DNA of 64,000 nucleotides. Source: Aspidapion aeneum. Taxonomy: Eukaryota; Arthropoda; Insecta; Coleoptera; Brentidae. A program made the translations under genes and the position numbers. The stretch lies in assembly GCA_963576565.1 (NCBI GenBank), contig OY755039.1:81157955-81221954 (forward strand), read 5' to 3'. This document shows positions 53,283 through 64,000 of this stretch, one piece after another (the first letter of the stretch is position 1; the number at the start of each line of letters is the position of its first letter). The notes beneath the pieces were generated by a model. It saw only the letters and a list, made by a program, of their open reading frames with translations, was not told where the DNA came from and made no database searches.

Positions 53283-55453
53283 TAATGGGGAAATCATTCC
53301 AAGAACATCTAGATAATTTACGAGAAGTATTCTCAAGAATCAGGAACGCAAATCTTAAATTAAACTCAAAGAAATGTTTTCTGTTCCAAGAAAAAGTTGA
53401 GTTCCTGGGTCACGTCGTTTCCCGAGAAGGCATCCATACCGACGAAAAGAAGCTACAAGCAATAAAACCTCGTGACAAACATGAATTGAGAAGCTTTTTC
53501 GGTCTGTGTACATACTACAGACGATTTGTAGAAGGATTCGCCAAAATAGCGTCTCCGTTACATAGACTTACAGAAGATAAAGCTTCTTACAAATGGAATA
53601 CCGAATGTGACCAAGCATTTAGAAGACTAAAAGCAGCATTATGTTCTAGTCCGATTCTTGCATATCCCATTCCAAAAGGAAAATTCATATTAGATACTGA
53701 TGCGAGCAACGATGGCATAGGAGCAGTACTCTCCCAAGTACAAGATGGAGAAGAACGGGTCATCGAATTTTTCAGCAAGAAGCTATCCAAACCAGAGAGA
53801 AATTATTGTGTTACTAGAAAGGAGCTCCTAGCCATAGTTAAATCCGTAGATCACTTTCACAAATATCTCTACGGACAAGAGTTTCTGATTAGAACGGATC
53901 ATGCTGCGTTACAGTGGCTCATGAAAATGAAACAACCTGAGGGGCAAGTCGCGAGATGGATAGAAAAGCTACAACAATACCATTATCAAATTAAGCACCG
54001 AGCAGGAAGGGTGCATAATAATGCAGATGCATTGTCCAGAAGACCTTGCCCTGAGGATTGTAAACATTGCAGGAAAATTGACCAGAAAGAAGGAATTACC
54101 TACGTGCGCCAGATAAAGTTAGAACCAGATGAAGAATGGATGTCGGCTTCGATTAGAACCACACAACTTAACGACAAAGATGTAGGACCTATCTTGCGAT
54201 TGAAAGAAGATAACAAGCCACGACCATCATGGCAAGATATCGCAAACCAAGGGGTGATATTCAAATCACTGTGGGCACAATGGGATTCACTGATAGTAGA
54301 GGAAAACATCCTTAAACGTGCCTGGGAAAGTGCCGATGGACTTACTGTGGTTAATCAAGTAGTGGTTCCTAGGAGCATAGACAATATAATGGCCGAATGC
54401 CATGGTGGAAAATCAGGCGCGCACCTAGGCATAAATAAAACCATGGACAAAATTCGAAACCGATTTTATTGGGTCAATTACTTTCAAGATGTGAAAAACT
54501 GGTGCCGCCGATGTTCGACTTGTGCAGCCAGCCAAGGTCCCAAAACAAGGTCCAGAGGTCAAATGAAACAATATAACGTAGGTCTGCCATTCGAACGCAT
54601 TGCTATTGATGTGGCCGGACCATTTCCAGAAACTAAAAAGGGCAACAAATACATCCTTGTTGTCATGGATTATTTTAGCAAATGGCCAGAAGTTTTTGCT
54701 TTGCCTAACCAAGAGGCCGCTACAGTTGCAGAAGTTCTGGTAAATGATGTTTTCAGCCGATTTGGCATTCCTTTGGAACTACATTCAGATCAAGGAAGAA
54801 ACTTTGAATCGAAGCTCTTCCAGAATCTCTGTGACCTTTTAGGAATACATAAAACACGGACTACTGCTTTGCATCCACAGTCAGATGGCCTGGTTGAAAG
54901 ATTTAATAAAACAATAGAGGAACATCTTTGCAAAGTTGTTGATGAGCACCAAACAGATTGGGACCAATATATTCCATTGTTTTTGATGGCCTATAGAACT
55001 GCCATTCACAATACGACAGGAGCTACTCCATCTAGTATCCTGTTTGGTAGAGAACTGCGTTTACCATGTGATATCATGTTTGGTTCACCTGAAGAAGCAC
55101 ACTTAGAGGTTAATGACTATGTCGAACGTTTAAGGCAAAAGCTGCACGATATCCATGAAGTGGTTAGAGAGCGAATAGAAATAGCCAGTGACCGCATGAA
55201 AGCGAGATATGACCTGAAAGCAAACTCTTCAGGGTTCAAAGAGAATGATCAAGTCTGGCTATACAATCCTCAACGCAAGAAAGGAAGATCACCTAAGTTG
55301 ACACCACCATGGGAAGGGCCTTATAAAGTTGTTAAGAGAATTAATGATGTAGTCTACCGAATCCAGAGAAGCCCGAAGTCCAAGATGAAAGTTGTTCATC
55401 TAGACAGACTAAAACCTTACCTGGGAAATGTTGATCGAGACGATCAAACCTGA
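53255..55453 (+). CDS. Gypsy pol, 3' part (RT end, RNaseH, integrase)
   Basis: 732 codons in the shifted frame, with no other break. YLDDVIV (catalytic Asp pair), RT thumb, RNaseH with FILDTDASNDGIGAVLSQ and later TDHAALQWL and NADALSRR. Integrase: HHCC finger (HGGKSGAHLG ... CRRCSTCAASQG), then DDE core with IAIDVAGPF, HSDQGRNFES and SDGLVERFNKTI; the C-terminal part ends in KLTPPWEGPYKVVKR and KVVHLDRLKPYLG. All catalytic residues are present. It is followed by the purine-rich GAAGAGGAGGATAG at 55452-55465 (polypurine tract). Confidence 0.9.
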   Translation: MEVYLDDVIVMGKSFQEHLDNLREVFSRIRNANLKLNSKKCFLFQEKVEFLGHVVSREGIHTDEKKLQAIKPRDKHELRSFFGLCTYYRRFVEGFAKIASPLHRLTEDKASYKWNTECDQAFRRLKAALCSSPILAYPIPKGKFILDTDASNDGIGAVLSQVQDGEERVIEFFSKKLSKPERNYCVTRKELLAIVKSVDHFHKYLYGQEFLIRTDHAALQWLMKMKQPEGQVARWIEKLQQYHYQIKHRAGRVHNNADALSRRPCPEDCKHCRKIDQKEGITYVRQIKLEPDEEWMSASIRTTQLNDKDVGPILRLKEDNKPRPSWQDIANQGVIFKSLWAQWDSLIVEENILKRAWESADGLTVVNQVVVPRSIDNIMAECHGGKSGAHLGINKTMDKIRNRFYWVNYFQDVKNWCRRCSTCAASQGPKTRSRGQMKQYNVGLPFERIAIDVAGPFPETKKGNKYILVVMDYFSKWPEVFALPNQEAATVAEVLVNDVFSRFGIPLELHSDQGRNFESKLFQNLCDLLGIHKTRTTALHPQSDGLVERFNKTIEEHLCKVVDEHQTDWDQYIPLFLMAYRTAIHNTTGATPSSILFGRELRLPCDIMFGSPEEAHLEVNDYVERLRQKLHDIHEVVRERIEIASDRMKARYDLKANSSGFKENDQVWLYNPQRKKGRSPKLTPPWEGPYKVVKRINDVVYRIQRSPKSKMKVVHLDRLKPYLGNVDRDDQT

Positions 55454-55465
55454 AGAGGAGGATAG
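55452..55465 (+). other. Polypurine tract of gypsy element
   Basis: GAAGAGGAGGATAG immediately before the 3' LTR, the expected plus-strand primer region. Confidence 0.8.
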
Positions 55466-55880
55466 TGTTACAAATTTAAGTTATTTAAATTTTATAATTG
55501 GAATTTATTTAGGTTTAGTGTAGTATTAGGTCGATTTATCTTAAGGTTGTATTCTTAGTCTAGGTTTTAGTTGCGTTGTCTGTGGCTTGCGGTCGCGGTA
55601 GTGCGGGAACTTTCCGGACGTCGAAGGCTGCCGGAAAGTTCGAGAGAGATGGACGATCCTATATATAGGGCCGGGGTCGCGCACCAGGGAGTCAGTCACA
55701 GATTACGTGCTGTAGTGGTCGTGAGATTAACACGAAGTTAATAGACCGATTATAGTAGTGAATTATTAGCAAGTTATTACTAAGTTTAAGTGCGTGTTTT
55801 TGTACATAATTTGTCGAAATAAATTGACGTATCGTTTTCAACAATTGCGAGTTTTAATTTGTCGTTGTGAACCCGTAACA
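55466..55880 (+). repeat. 3' LTR of gypsy element (complete)
   Basis: 415 bp, TGTTACAAAT...CCCGTAACA, containing TATATATA and an initiator-like TCAGTC about 30 bp downstream, and AATAAA near 55818. Followed by target duplication ATAT. Confidence 0.92.
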
Positions 55881-55931
55881 ATATTATTGATATTTTTTAG
55901 AAGAATTTTTGTTTTTTAAATATTGTGTTAC

Positions 55932-56259
55932 GAGGGGTGATCAGCTGAACCAAATTTGTACACCGCCCTACAGGACTTTAATAAATTTTTGGTCCTGTAT
56001 AGTCCTGCCTGTGGGGTCCTGTGGCTGAAAAATAACCCATAAAAAATTCGCGACCAAAAAAAAGGTCATCACGTCTTAAATCACATTTTAGAGAGACTGT
56101 TTGGCTTTGCCAGCCTTAGTAGTTCTTAATCATGCTTAGGGCACTCTTAGGCGCCAGTACCCTCGGGGCCTATATAGTCCTGTAGAAGTCCTGTGGAGTC
56201 CTGTGGGGTCCTGCAGAAAAATTTGTTCACCTACTGTGGGCAGCTGATCACCCCTCAGG
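55932..56259. mobile_element. MITE with 16-bp terminal inverted repeats
   Basis: GAGGGGTGATCAGCTG at the left end is the exact inverse of CAGCTGATCACCCCTC at the right end. Next to them AAATTTGTACACCG and CTACTGTGG...TTGTTCACC also partly pair. The interior repeats GTCCTGTGGGG-type words at least eight times (55970-56215). It lies within or beside a repeat that matches 46005-46110 in inverse. Confidence 0.75.
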
Positions 56260-56412
56260 TTTAGCGGTTTAGGAGCTATTGTGTTACAGACAGACATACA
56301 GACAAACACAGACAGACATCATGACAATATTGCTAACATAGGTCAAAATACACCCAAATAACATGTTTTTAGCATTTTTTTAGCAAATTTTTTTACCAAA
56401 ACTTATACCTTC

Positions 56413-56912
56413 TAGAGATCTGAGCCCTGAAGGGGAGAAAAACTAGAGATATCCCAAAAAATTAACCCCAAAATTAAATTCGCCCCGCCTGGGAAAACAA
56501 AGTCTATTAAACTAAAAATCAAAGGAAAAAATCGGCAACACGCTAGAAGCTTACCTTCTGTAATTCTGTAGCAGTCTCAAAATTTCACTGGCGACCGCGG
56601 CCCCTTCTTACGACTGGAATTTCGGTCTTCAACCCGAAAACACGTGTGACTTCTTTTAGTTTTTTGGCGGAAGTGATTTCTTCATTCCCCTGTCACACAC
56701 AGGGTGGCGCTTCAAAACTCCCAGCGTGAGCAAAAAACGCGCATGATTTTAATAAAATGATCAGGTGATCAAAAAGAAAATAACTTTCAACAAAGAGAGA
56801 AATTATCACCTGATCGGAATTTTTCCCAAACAGGACTTCCTTTTTTGAAGGTTTTTGCAGAAAGCCCAAAAATATCCAAACAAACTTTAAGGTTAGGTTT
56901 TCCAAAAATTCA
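56413..56912 (-). repeat. 3' LTR of BEL element D
   Basis: Matches 62777-63274 closely; the left edge (TAGAGATCTGAGCCC) and right edge (CCAAAAATTCA) were set by where the similarity ends. Confidence 0.82.
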
Positions 56913-57159
56913 AAATAAAACAATAAAGAAAAATAACTGGCAGCATTAAACATTCCGCCCACCATAAAAATTCCCAATTTTTATAGAAAAAACCCAAAAA
57001 ACAAAAAAAATCCAAAAAAAAAGTTATTCAATTACCCAAAAGGTCTAAACAATAAATTAGCATTTTTGCAACAATAATTTTATCGCAATAACTATGGACG
57101 TCATACTTAAGTTAATTCAAATTAGCATGATTCACGCTACACAAGGCTTTGAAGGTTGG

Positions 57160-60100
57160 TTACTGGCTGGGTAACGGACATACCTTCACCAAACTACGGT
57201 CAAGTAATCCTTTCACGGTTTTTACTTGCACGACACGGGGGATTCTATCTGGACTCGAGTAAATTATTTCAATTCTACCGAGTAACCACTTCAATGGGGG
57301 TAGGTTTTCGTCTTTCAACGCTACTAATGTTCCAACTTTTGGAGGGTTATCGGGGGTATTCCATCTTTCGCGTTGTTGCAACGACTGTAAATACTCCATA
57401 TGCCAGCGGCGCCAAAAATGCTGCTGGATCTGCTGAACAAGCTGCCAGCGATGGAGACGGTTTAACTTAACATTGGTTAGGTCTTCATCGGGAGGGGCTG
57501 TCAAGGGTTCCAAAGTGAGGAAATGTCCAGGAGTAAGACTTTGAAAGTCATGAGGATCAGGGCTCATACTACACAATGGTCGACTATTTAAAATAGCCTC
57601 AATCTGAACCAATACAGTCATCAACTCTTCAAAGGTTAGGATTTGATCCCCCACAATACTCTTCAGATGAGTTTTCGTGGACTTTATCCCAGACTCATGG
57701 AGTCCACCAAAATGCGGACTGGCGGGTGGATTAAAACACCACTTAATCGCTAAAGTCTCAGCAGCTTGCTGACAATAGGACACAAGGAGGTTATTTGCCC
57801 CAACAAAATTAGTGCCCTGGTCACTGTAGAGGGCAGCACATCTGCCACGTCTACCAACAAATCGGCGGAGGGCAGCCAAAAATGCATCAGTGGACAAATC
57901 AGAAACAGCCTCCAGGTGAATGGCCTTTGTTGGGAAACAAACAAAAATACACCCATAAGCCTTTTGACTTTTTACACCACGACGCTTGGTTAACGTGATG
58001 GAGAATGGACCCATAAAATCTACACTAACACGGGAAAAGGCACCCATGAATGGGTGCAATGGTTTGGGATTTACCCTGGCACAACAAAAACACTTGGAAA
58101 CAACACTGTGAATGGCACTTTTCACCGACAAAATCCAAAACTGTTGATTTAGGAGGTACTCCAATAGGCGAGGACCTGGATGTCCATGCTCATTATGGAA
58201 TTTTTCAATAATCAAAGTGGTAAGCCTATGACTACGAGGCAACAACATGGGGTGTTTCACCTCATATGCTAAATCAGTGTGACGTAATCTACCGCCCACC
58301 CTGAGAACACCATGGGAATCAAGAAAAGGAGCTAACTTTTGAAGAGGCTTAGCACAACTCTCACCCTTACGTATCCTTTTCAAATCTTCAAAAAAAACTT
58401 CTTGTTGTACAACTCGCACAACAACTAAAGTAGCATAATAAAGATCTGCCTCATTGAGGGCTTTAGTAGGAAAAGATAAAGAAGGATCTTTTTTCACTCG
58501 AAAAGGTCTCAAACAAAAGGCAACAATGCCCAAGATTTTACGTAAAGAGGAGTACTTAGTGAGTAACAGCTGTACTTCATCAAGAGGTATTTCTGTCACA
58601 AAAACAAAACGATTTTCCTCAGGGGGTAGATCAGCATCAAACGCATCAATTTTGTGGTTCATAGGCCATGTTTCACTAGACTGTGCCAACCAGGATGGCC
58701 CAGTAAACCAAAGAGGATGGTCTATCAATTGACCAGGAAGTAAGCTCCGGGATAAGCAATCAGCTGGGTTGTCCTTACCATTTACATGGTACCAACAGCT
58801 GGGGGGAACTTTCTCTTGAATAGTCGTTACACGATTGGCTACAAAAACCTTTCGTTTTGATGGACACGATTTTATCCAAGCAAGGGTAACGCTGGAGTCA
58901 GACCAAGCAAAAATCTTATCAATCGGGACGCAATCTAGATGATTGCCAACAAACTCCAATAGCTCTGCCAACAATACAGCAGCACACAATTCTAAGCGTG
59001 GAATAGAAATACTTTTCAAAGGGCACACTCTACTTTTCCCACACAAAAGGGAGATAGAAATATTTCCATCCAACTCAATTTGTCGAATATATACTGCACC
59101 ACCATATGCACACATTGAGGCGTCAGAAAAGCCATGCAATTCAGTGGTGACAGCATTTTGCTTCACAACATAACGAGGTATTGATATCGAAGATAATAAT
59201 GGTAGTTGCGACACATAGAGTTGCCACTGTGCAACAATATCACTGGAGGGGGTATCATTCCATGAAAGACCCTGGACCCACAAACGTTGCAATAAACATT
59301 TAGCAACCAAAACAACTGGGGCTAGGAACCCGAGTGGATCATATATCCTTGCAATCTCAGAAAGAATGTTTCTCTTGGTACAAGGTCTTTCCATGGGCAT
59401 CACATCATAACAAAACGAATCCAATTTTGGACACCACTTTAGTCCAAGGATTTTTAAACCAGCAGATTCATCATCAAAGGAAATTGGTTGCTGATGACTA
59501 GCTGGAACCGATTCTAGTAACTCAGGAGTGTTGCTAGTCCACCTACGAAGTTCAAAACAACCCAATTTTAACAACGCAATTAGCTGTTTCTGGCTTTCTA
59601 AAGCTTCAGCTACAGAATTAGCTAATCCGATGGCATCGTCCACATAAGTAGTATGCACCTTGCTCGCTAGTGGAAAGCCACTGCCATGATCTTTAACGAG
59701 CTGGTGAAGAGTACGAATAGCTAGGTATGGGCTCGAATTCACACCATAAGTTACTGTTTGAAGAGAGTACTCTTGAATCTCCTCGGTTGGGTCGAACCGC
59801 CACAATATCTTTTGATAACACACATCAGCCTGATGCATATCAATCTGCCTGAACATTTGACGTATGTCACTAGAATATACAACACTATAAAGGCGAAAAG
59901 TAAGCAATATTGACACAATATCTCTTTGGAGTTTAGGTCCTACCAATAAAATAGAATTTAAGCTACGACTATTTGAGGTCTTGGCAGATGCATCAAAAAC
60001 AATTCGAATTTTTGACAAGTCACCATCTGCCTTCACAACTGGGTGGTGTGGAATAAAATATGAATGGAAGTCAGGACTAGAATTGTCCAATTTCATATGC

Positions 60101-61040
60101 CCCTGGTCTAGGTAATCCTGAACAAAGTCTTTGTACGCACTATACAAAACAGGATTTTTCAACAATCGGTTTTCCATCATATTAAATCTACGCAATGCTT
60201 GACCTTTAGAGTTACCAAGTTCTTGTCGAGGCTCTCTGAAAGGCAAGCGAACAACATATCTGCCGGACTCAGTTCTTGAATGAGTGGTAGCAAATATTTT
60301 TTCACACAAATCCTCATCAGAGGAAAGAGGGATTTTTTGAGGGGTCGATTCTAGTTCCCAAAACCTTTGTAAGGTACTATCCAATCGAGATTCTATAGGG
60401 GAAGACACTGAGGTCAACAAACTAATGGGTTTTTGAGTTTTACGAGGACGATCAATACCACCAAGGAGTATCCAACCAAATATTGAATTAATGGCACAAG
60501 GTCCTCCATTTTCTCCTTTTTTAAAGCCAAGCACAAGCAACTGACCAAACAAATCAACACCAATCAAAAGGTCTACACTACTAGGTTGTCCAAAATTAGG
60601 ATCTGCAAAATCTAAATCTTTTAGGTACGGCCACTGAATAGAATCATATTCTACAACAGTCACAGGTATGGTTCCACAAATTTTAGGAATAAGAATGGCA
60701 TCACAGGAAAACAAACTATCAGGAAACTTGGACGAGCCTATTTGCAATGTTACATTGCCATCTGATGTACTAGAAATCATGCCATTTATTCCTTCAATAG
60801 GAGTTCTATTCGGAGCTACTTTAAGTCCTAACCTCTCAGCCAAAGAGACGGTTACAAAGGACGCTTCACTAGCGGAATCTAAAATTGCCCGACAAGACAC
60901 AAACTTTTTGTTGGCATCTACAACTAAAACTTCGGCAGTTGCAAAAAACACAGGTCTCCTCTTACGAGGTTCAAAATGGTTGCTACTGGGTGTAGCGGTA
61001 CACAATGCCTGTTGGGCACCTTCACTATTAACTATACGGG
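57160..61040 (-). CDS. BEL element D pol (protease-RT-RNaseH-integrase), open frame
   Basis: Uninterrupted frame from about 61134 (pol proper from about 61040) down to the stop at 57160; about 1,290 codons. Protease near residue 86 of the open frame with AILDSASEASFVTVSLAERL (DSA active site). Then SIFGWILLGGI, RT with KIRIVFDASAKT, SSDIRQMFRQI and TYVDDAIGLANS (Y-V-D-D), RNaseH with LHGFSDASMCAYGGAVYIRQ and SIPRLELCAAVLLAEL, then integrase with VSVDFMGPF, ALYSDQGTNFVG and LHESGIKSTKTHL (D, D, E), ending VKVCPLPSQ. It is the only full-length BEL pol frame in the window. Its sense strand equals that of the host gene, so it could be transcribed as part of the intron. Catalytic residues all appear present. 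Confidence 0.92.
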
Positions 61041-62233
61041 GGTTCTCCCTTGGGGGCTCGGAGAGCTTTTCACAAAGTGCAACAGGGAATGGTGAAGACC
61101 CTGGCACTGACGACACGTGGCATTTGTAGGGCATTGAGATACACCATGTTTGCCAAAGCAGTTAAAACACAATCGTTCACGCTTAACAAATTGATGGCGC
61201 TGACCTACTTCTAATTCCAGAAATCTGGTACACTTCACAAGGGGATGGTAGGGCTGTTGCTGGCAATAAACACAACCTTTATTACCAGACTGCCTGTTCC
61301 AGTCAATAACACAGGATAGGGTTGTTTGCCACCCTTCCTAGGGGGTAGAGGAGGTGAGACCTCCTTCGGCATATTCAAAAGAGAACTATTTTCCAAAGCC
61401 CGACAATTTTTCTCTAAGAATTTAAACAAATCTTTATAGGACGGAATTTCCTTATCACTATACTCAATCGCAAACTGAGTTTTCAATGGGGTATCAACTT
61501 TTTGCAAAAGAAGAATCATTTTAGCAAAATCTAAAAGGTCTACATCATCATAGTTTGACAATGCTTCCAAATTTTCCCGGAAAGTGGACAACAATAACCT
61601 CAAATCATGTGGGTTGCTCGATTTTGCAGAAGGGGCTTGACAAATAGACGTCCAATAATTTGTTACCAAAAGTCTTTTATTATTAAAGTGTCTAATCATC
61701 GCATTGAAGGCTACTCGATAATTATCAGAGGTTAGCGGTATGTTCCTAATTACAGATGCAGCCTCTCCCACCAGAGCGGTATTTAAGGCTTGAAATTTAG
61801 CTATTTCACTCATGTCAGCATCAACATATCAAAAAAGGTGGGCCATTTTTTAAGATTACCGTGAAAATGGGGTACCTCTATTCTTTTAATTTCAAGACCC
61901 CTGTCCACATTTACCAGGGAATGGTTCAAAACTGTCTGTGAGGCATCTTGGTAATCCTCCGGATAGAGCTCATCTAATTGTGTATTTCATTTCATCAAAT
62001 TTCTGCACTAAAGTTTCCTGACTTTCTTGTATCTGATCACTACTATCCAAGCTTATAATTTCAAAATGCAATGCATCGAATTGACTTACCAGAGAAGGCA
62101 CATCTTCCCATCTGGGTTTTAACTTTTTTGCCTTCTCTGCATTGCCCTGGGCTTCGACGGCTCTATTATAAGTTGTTTTTAATTTATTAAAAACGCTATT
62201 TTGTTGTTTTTTCAAAACTTTTATGTCAGACAT
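61032..62233 (-). pseudogene. BEL element D gag, frameshifted
   Basis: Starts at ATG 62231-62233 (MSDIKVLKKQQNSVFNKLKT). Frame change near 61985, after which the conserved ELYPEDYQDASQTVL and PHFHGNLKKWPTFFDML appear in a second frame; frame change near 61815 back to MSEIAKFQALNTALVGEA and a long core; another near 61255 within the Cys-rich knuckles (CVYCQQQPYHPLVKC, CFNCFGKHGVSQC, CRQCQGLHHSLLH); and one near 61040 into pol. At least three of these are simple indels. Gag cannot be made, in contrast with the open pol. Confidence 0.85.
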
Positions 62234-62776
62234 GACAAAGCGGTTTTTATCAGATACAAAATAGTAGGTTTTTTCGCGACAAATCCGCTATCAACACCCG
62301 GGCACGGTTCGCTAAGAACGCGGCAACAATCTCGCGCTTAACAAAAGCAAAAAACGAAGGTAAATTTCGACGGATTTCACACAAACAAATTCGAAACCCG
62401 ACGAATAATCAACAATTTTCTAACCTCGGAGGTAAAGAAAACAACACGTGAAGTTGTGAGGTTAGAACACACAAACGTCAATGAAACGTCAGCCAGCAAG
62501 AAAAAGAACGGGGGCCCTGGCCGCTGCCAAATGTCGAACGGGAGTTTTTTTTATCGCTGCACGAGGTCATAAACCAAACTCAGGTCATCCAACCTTCAAA
62601 ACCATGCGGAATCTAAAAAAAAAACGGGTACAAAAACAACAATGTCCGAATCTGACAAAAAAAAACGATAAAATGTGGTTGCTGCAAAAAAAACTATAAA
62701 ATTACCAATTTTTTAACAAAAAAAAACTGTAAAATCCAAAGGGCTTTTTCAAAACATAAGGGTCTGAAGGACCAAA
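62234..62776 (-). other. Leader of BEL element D with primer binding site
   Basis: Non-coding stretch between the gag ATG and the 5' LTR. TTTGGTCCTTC (minus strand, 62766-62776) adjoins the LTR. Several A-runs (62610-62740) and no gene. Confidence 0.75.
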
Positions 62777-63274
62777 TAGACATCTGAGCCCTGAAGGGGA
62801 GAAAAACTAGATATCCCAAAAAATTAACCCCAAAATTAAATTCGCCCCGCCTGGGAAAACAGAGTCTATTAAACTAAAAATCAAAGGAAAAAATCGGCAA
62901 CACGCTAGAAGCTTACCTTCTGTAATTCTGTAGCAGTTTCAAAATTTCACTGGCGACCGCGGCCCCTTCTTGCGACTGGAATTTCGGTCTTTAACCCGAA
63001 AACACGTGTGACTTCTTTTAGTTTTTTGGCGGAAGTGATTTCTTCATTCCCCTGTCACACACAGGGTGGCGCTTCAAAACTCCCAGCGTGAGCAAAAAAC
63101 GCGCATGATTTTAATAAAATGATCAGGTGATCAAAAAGAAAATAACTTTCAACAAAGAGAGAAATTATCACCTGAACGGAATTTTTCCCAAACAGGACTT
63201 TCTTTTTTGAAGGTTTTTGCAGAAAGCCCAAAAATATCAAAACAAACTTTAAGGTTAGGTTTTCCAAAAATTGA
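62777..63274 (-). repeat. 5' LTR of BEL element D
   Basis: About 498 bp; see the element entry. Ends with CCAAAAATTGA where the other LTR has CCAAAAATTCA. Confidence 0.82.
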
Positions 63275-64000
63275 AAACATAGAGAAAATAATAAAAGAGT
63301 CCTTAATTCTATGGTTCAAAAGCGGCAACAAGTTTACGCTAGCGCCACCCTTGGCTACTGGAAGAATTAAGAATGCGCGGGCGGGCTCGGCGGGCTTTTT
63401 AAATGATTTTTTTCTTAGTAAAGGTGCTATTTTTGAGGTCAGGCTAATTTCATGTATGCGAAAAGAATTTGGATATCAAAAATATATTAATTTTAGTCAT
63501 GTAAACCTGTAAGATATCCAAACTTTTTCCGCATACATAAAAATTTGCATGACCTCGAAAATGTAATACTTAAATAAAAAACTATGTTTTTTAAAAAATG
63601 TAATATTTACTACTGTTTTAGAAAAATCTAAAAATATTTAACAAATATAATGTTTTTTCTTAAATGTATAAACTAGGTATTTATATTACAAAAAACTGTG
63701 GATTTTTAGAAAACTTAAAAATAGTTAAACATGTACCACCTAATAATCCTTAATAAAACCAATATTTAAAAAAAATAAGAACACACTATTACAGTCTTCA
63801 ATTTTCTAATTTCTAGGTTTATGTGGAATTGCTCAAATGTTGTAATGTAATTTTCATATATTCTTCACAATATCCATTCTCCAATACATTTTTTAATAAT
63901 AAAGGTGGCCACATAATGATGTTATCCCATTGTTGATTGTTGCGTTGGATAACTAAAAAGCAAAAAAAAAAGCTGCCACGGGACTCATAATAGTAGGTAT
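63275..64000. other. AT-rich intron with an inverted repeat, no gene
   Basis: Contains a pair of about 47-bp inverted arms at 63431-63477 and 63513-63561. The rest is AT-rich with no coding signal. Confidence 0.6.
63431..63561. repeat. Inverted repeat with ~47-bp arms
   Basis: TTTTGAGGTCAGGCTAATTT...GGATATC (63431-63477) pairs with GATATCC...GCATGACCTCGAAAA (63513-63561) at roughly 80% identity, leaving a loop of about 35 bases. It may be a remnant foldback element. Confidence 0.75.

Larger units (their letters stand above)
49596..55880 (+). mobile_element. Ty3/gypsy retrotransposon
   Basis: 6.3 kb insertion with LTR start TGTTACAAATTTAAG at both ends and target duplication ATAT (49592-49595 and 55881-55884). 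Order: 5' LTR remnant, primer binding site, leader with 113-bp tandem array, gag, pol (protease-RT-RNaseH-integrase), polypurine tract, full 3' LTR. No envelope frame. The shared 227 bp of the two LTRs look identical, so it is recent. It is dead by a frameshift in RT and by loss of the R-U5 part of the 5' LTR. It is antisense to the PPR gene. Confidence 0.94.
56413..63274 (-). mobile_element. BEL/Pao retrotransposon D
   Basis: 6.9 kb element on the minus strand, same strand as the host gene. LTRs at about 56413-56912 (3' LTR) and 62777-63274 (5' LTR), about 500 bp, with roughly eight differences (about 1.6%). Next to the 5' LTR lies the primer site TTTGGTCCTTC (62766-62776, minus), as in element B. 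Gag is frameshifted, pol is one open frame of 1324 codons. I found no target duplication: flanks read CCTTC on the left and AAACA on the right. That may mean an end was altered or my boundaries are a few bases off. Confidence 0.88.

Noticed and set aside
53240..53290. Programmed frameshift in the gypsy RT
   Set aside because: It falls inside the conserved RT core and about 10 bases of the usual pattern are missing, so a deletion is far likelier.
57766..57993. Plus-strand frames across element D (also 58454-58732, 60668-61129)
   Set aside because: Antisense shadows of the minus-strand pol frame.
56413..63274. A perfect target duplication for element D
   Set aside because: Flanking bases do not match for any boundary I tried; left unclaimed.
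1..64000. CRISPR array, tRNA or rRNA genes, operons
   Set aside because: No direct-repeat/spacer arrays with constant repeats, no cloverleaf I could support, and the gene structure is eukaryotic.

Overview
This window looks like part of an insect genome. I infer a beetle or similar species from the AT-rich introns, the BEL/Pao, Ty3/gypsy, mariner, non-LTR and THAP/P-like relics, and one spliced host gene with GT-AG introns. No prokaryotic gene organisation is present.

The host gene is on the minus strand and spans almost the whole window. It is an LRPPRC/Bsf-type pentatricopeptide-repeat gene. I place seven consecutive exons, in transcription order 48447-48916, 44403-45263, 39060-39341, 9111-9322, 5745-6010, 4419-4578 and 270-423. 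Every exon-exon join keeps phase, and together they encode about 800 residues. The 5' exons lie beyond the right edge and the 3' end beyond the left edge. Nearly everything else is intronic and made of transposable elements.

Left part (1-14.4 kb): two 5'-truncated copies of one non-LTR element ending in (TA)n tails, each very close to a splice site; a Jockey/CR1-like fragment; a broken THAP/P-element-like gene; candidate MITEs; AT-rich intron. Middle (14.4-37.7 kb): BEL/Pao element A (LTRs 14402-14872 and 33809-34279, target duplication CCAGT) carries a younger BEL/Pao element B (17029-23904, target duplication CACTC) inside its protease region, and its RT-RNaseH-integrase block is present three times in tandem. 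A related, 3'-truncated element C follows 42 bp later. Then come a palindrome-ended repeat, a 2.6 kb element with roughly 350 bp terminal inverted repeats, and a mariner gene split by an R1-like non-LTR insertion.

Right part (45-64 kb): an inverted partner of the palindrome-ended repeat, a long imperfect hairpin, a Ty3/gypsy element (49596-55880, target duplication ATAT) and a minus-strand BEL/Pao element D (about 56413-63274) with one long open pol frame but a frameshifted gag.

The most interesting signals are: (1) seven perfect heat-shock-element-like triplets TTCnnGAAnnTTC spaced exactly 113 bp apart in the gypsy leader; (2) the triplicated BEL pol block, whose middle copy is a clean 3-to-1 chimera as expected from unequal crossing-over; (3) element B, whose LTRs are almost identical although its genes are riddled with breaks, suggesting movement in trans; (4) an inverted repeat pair flanking two host exons, which could favour exon circularisation.
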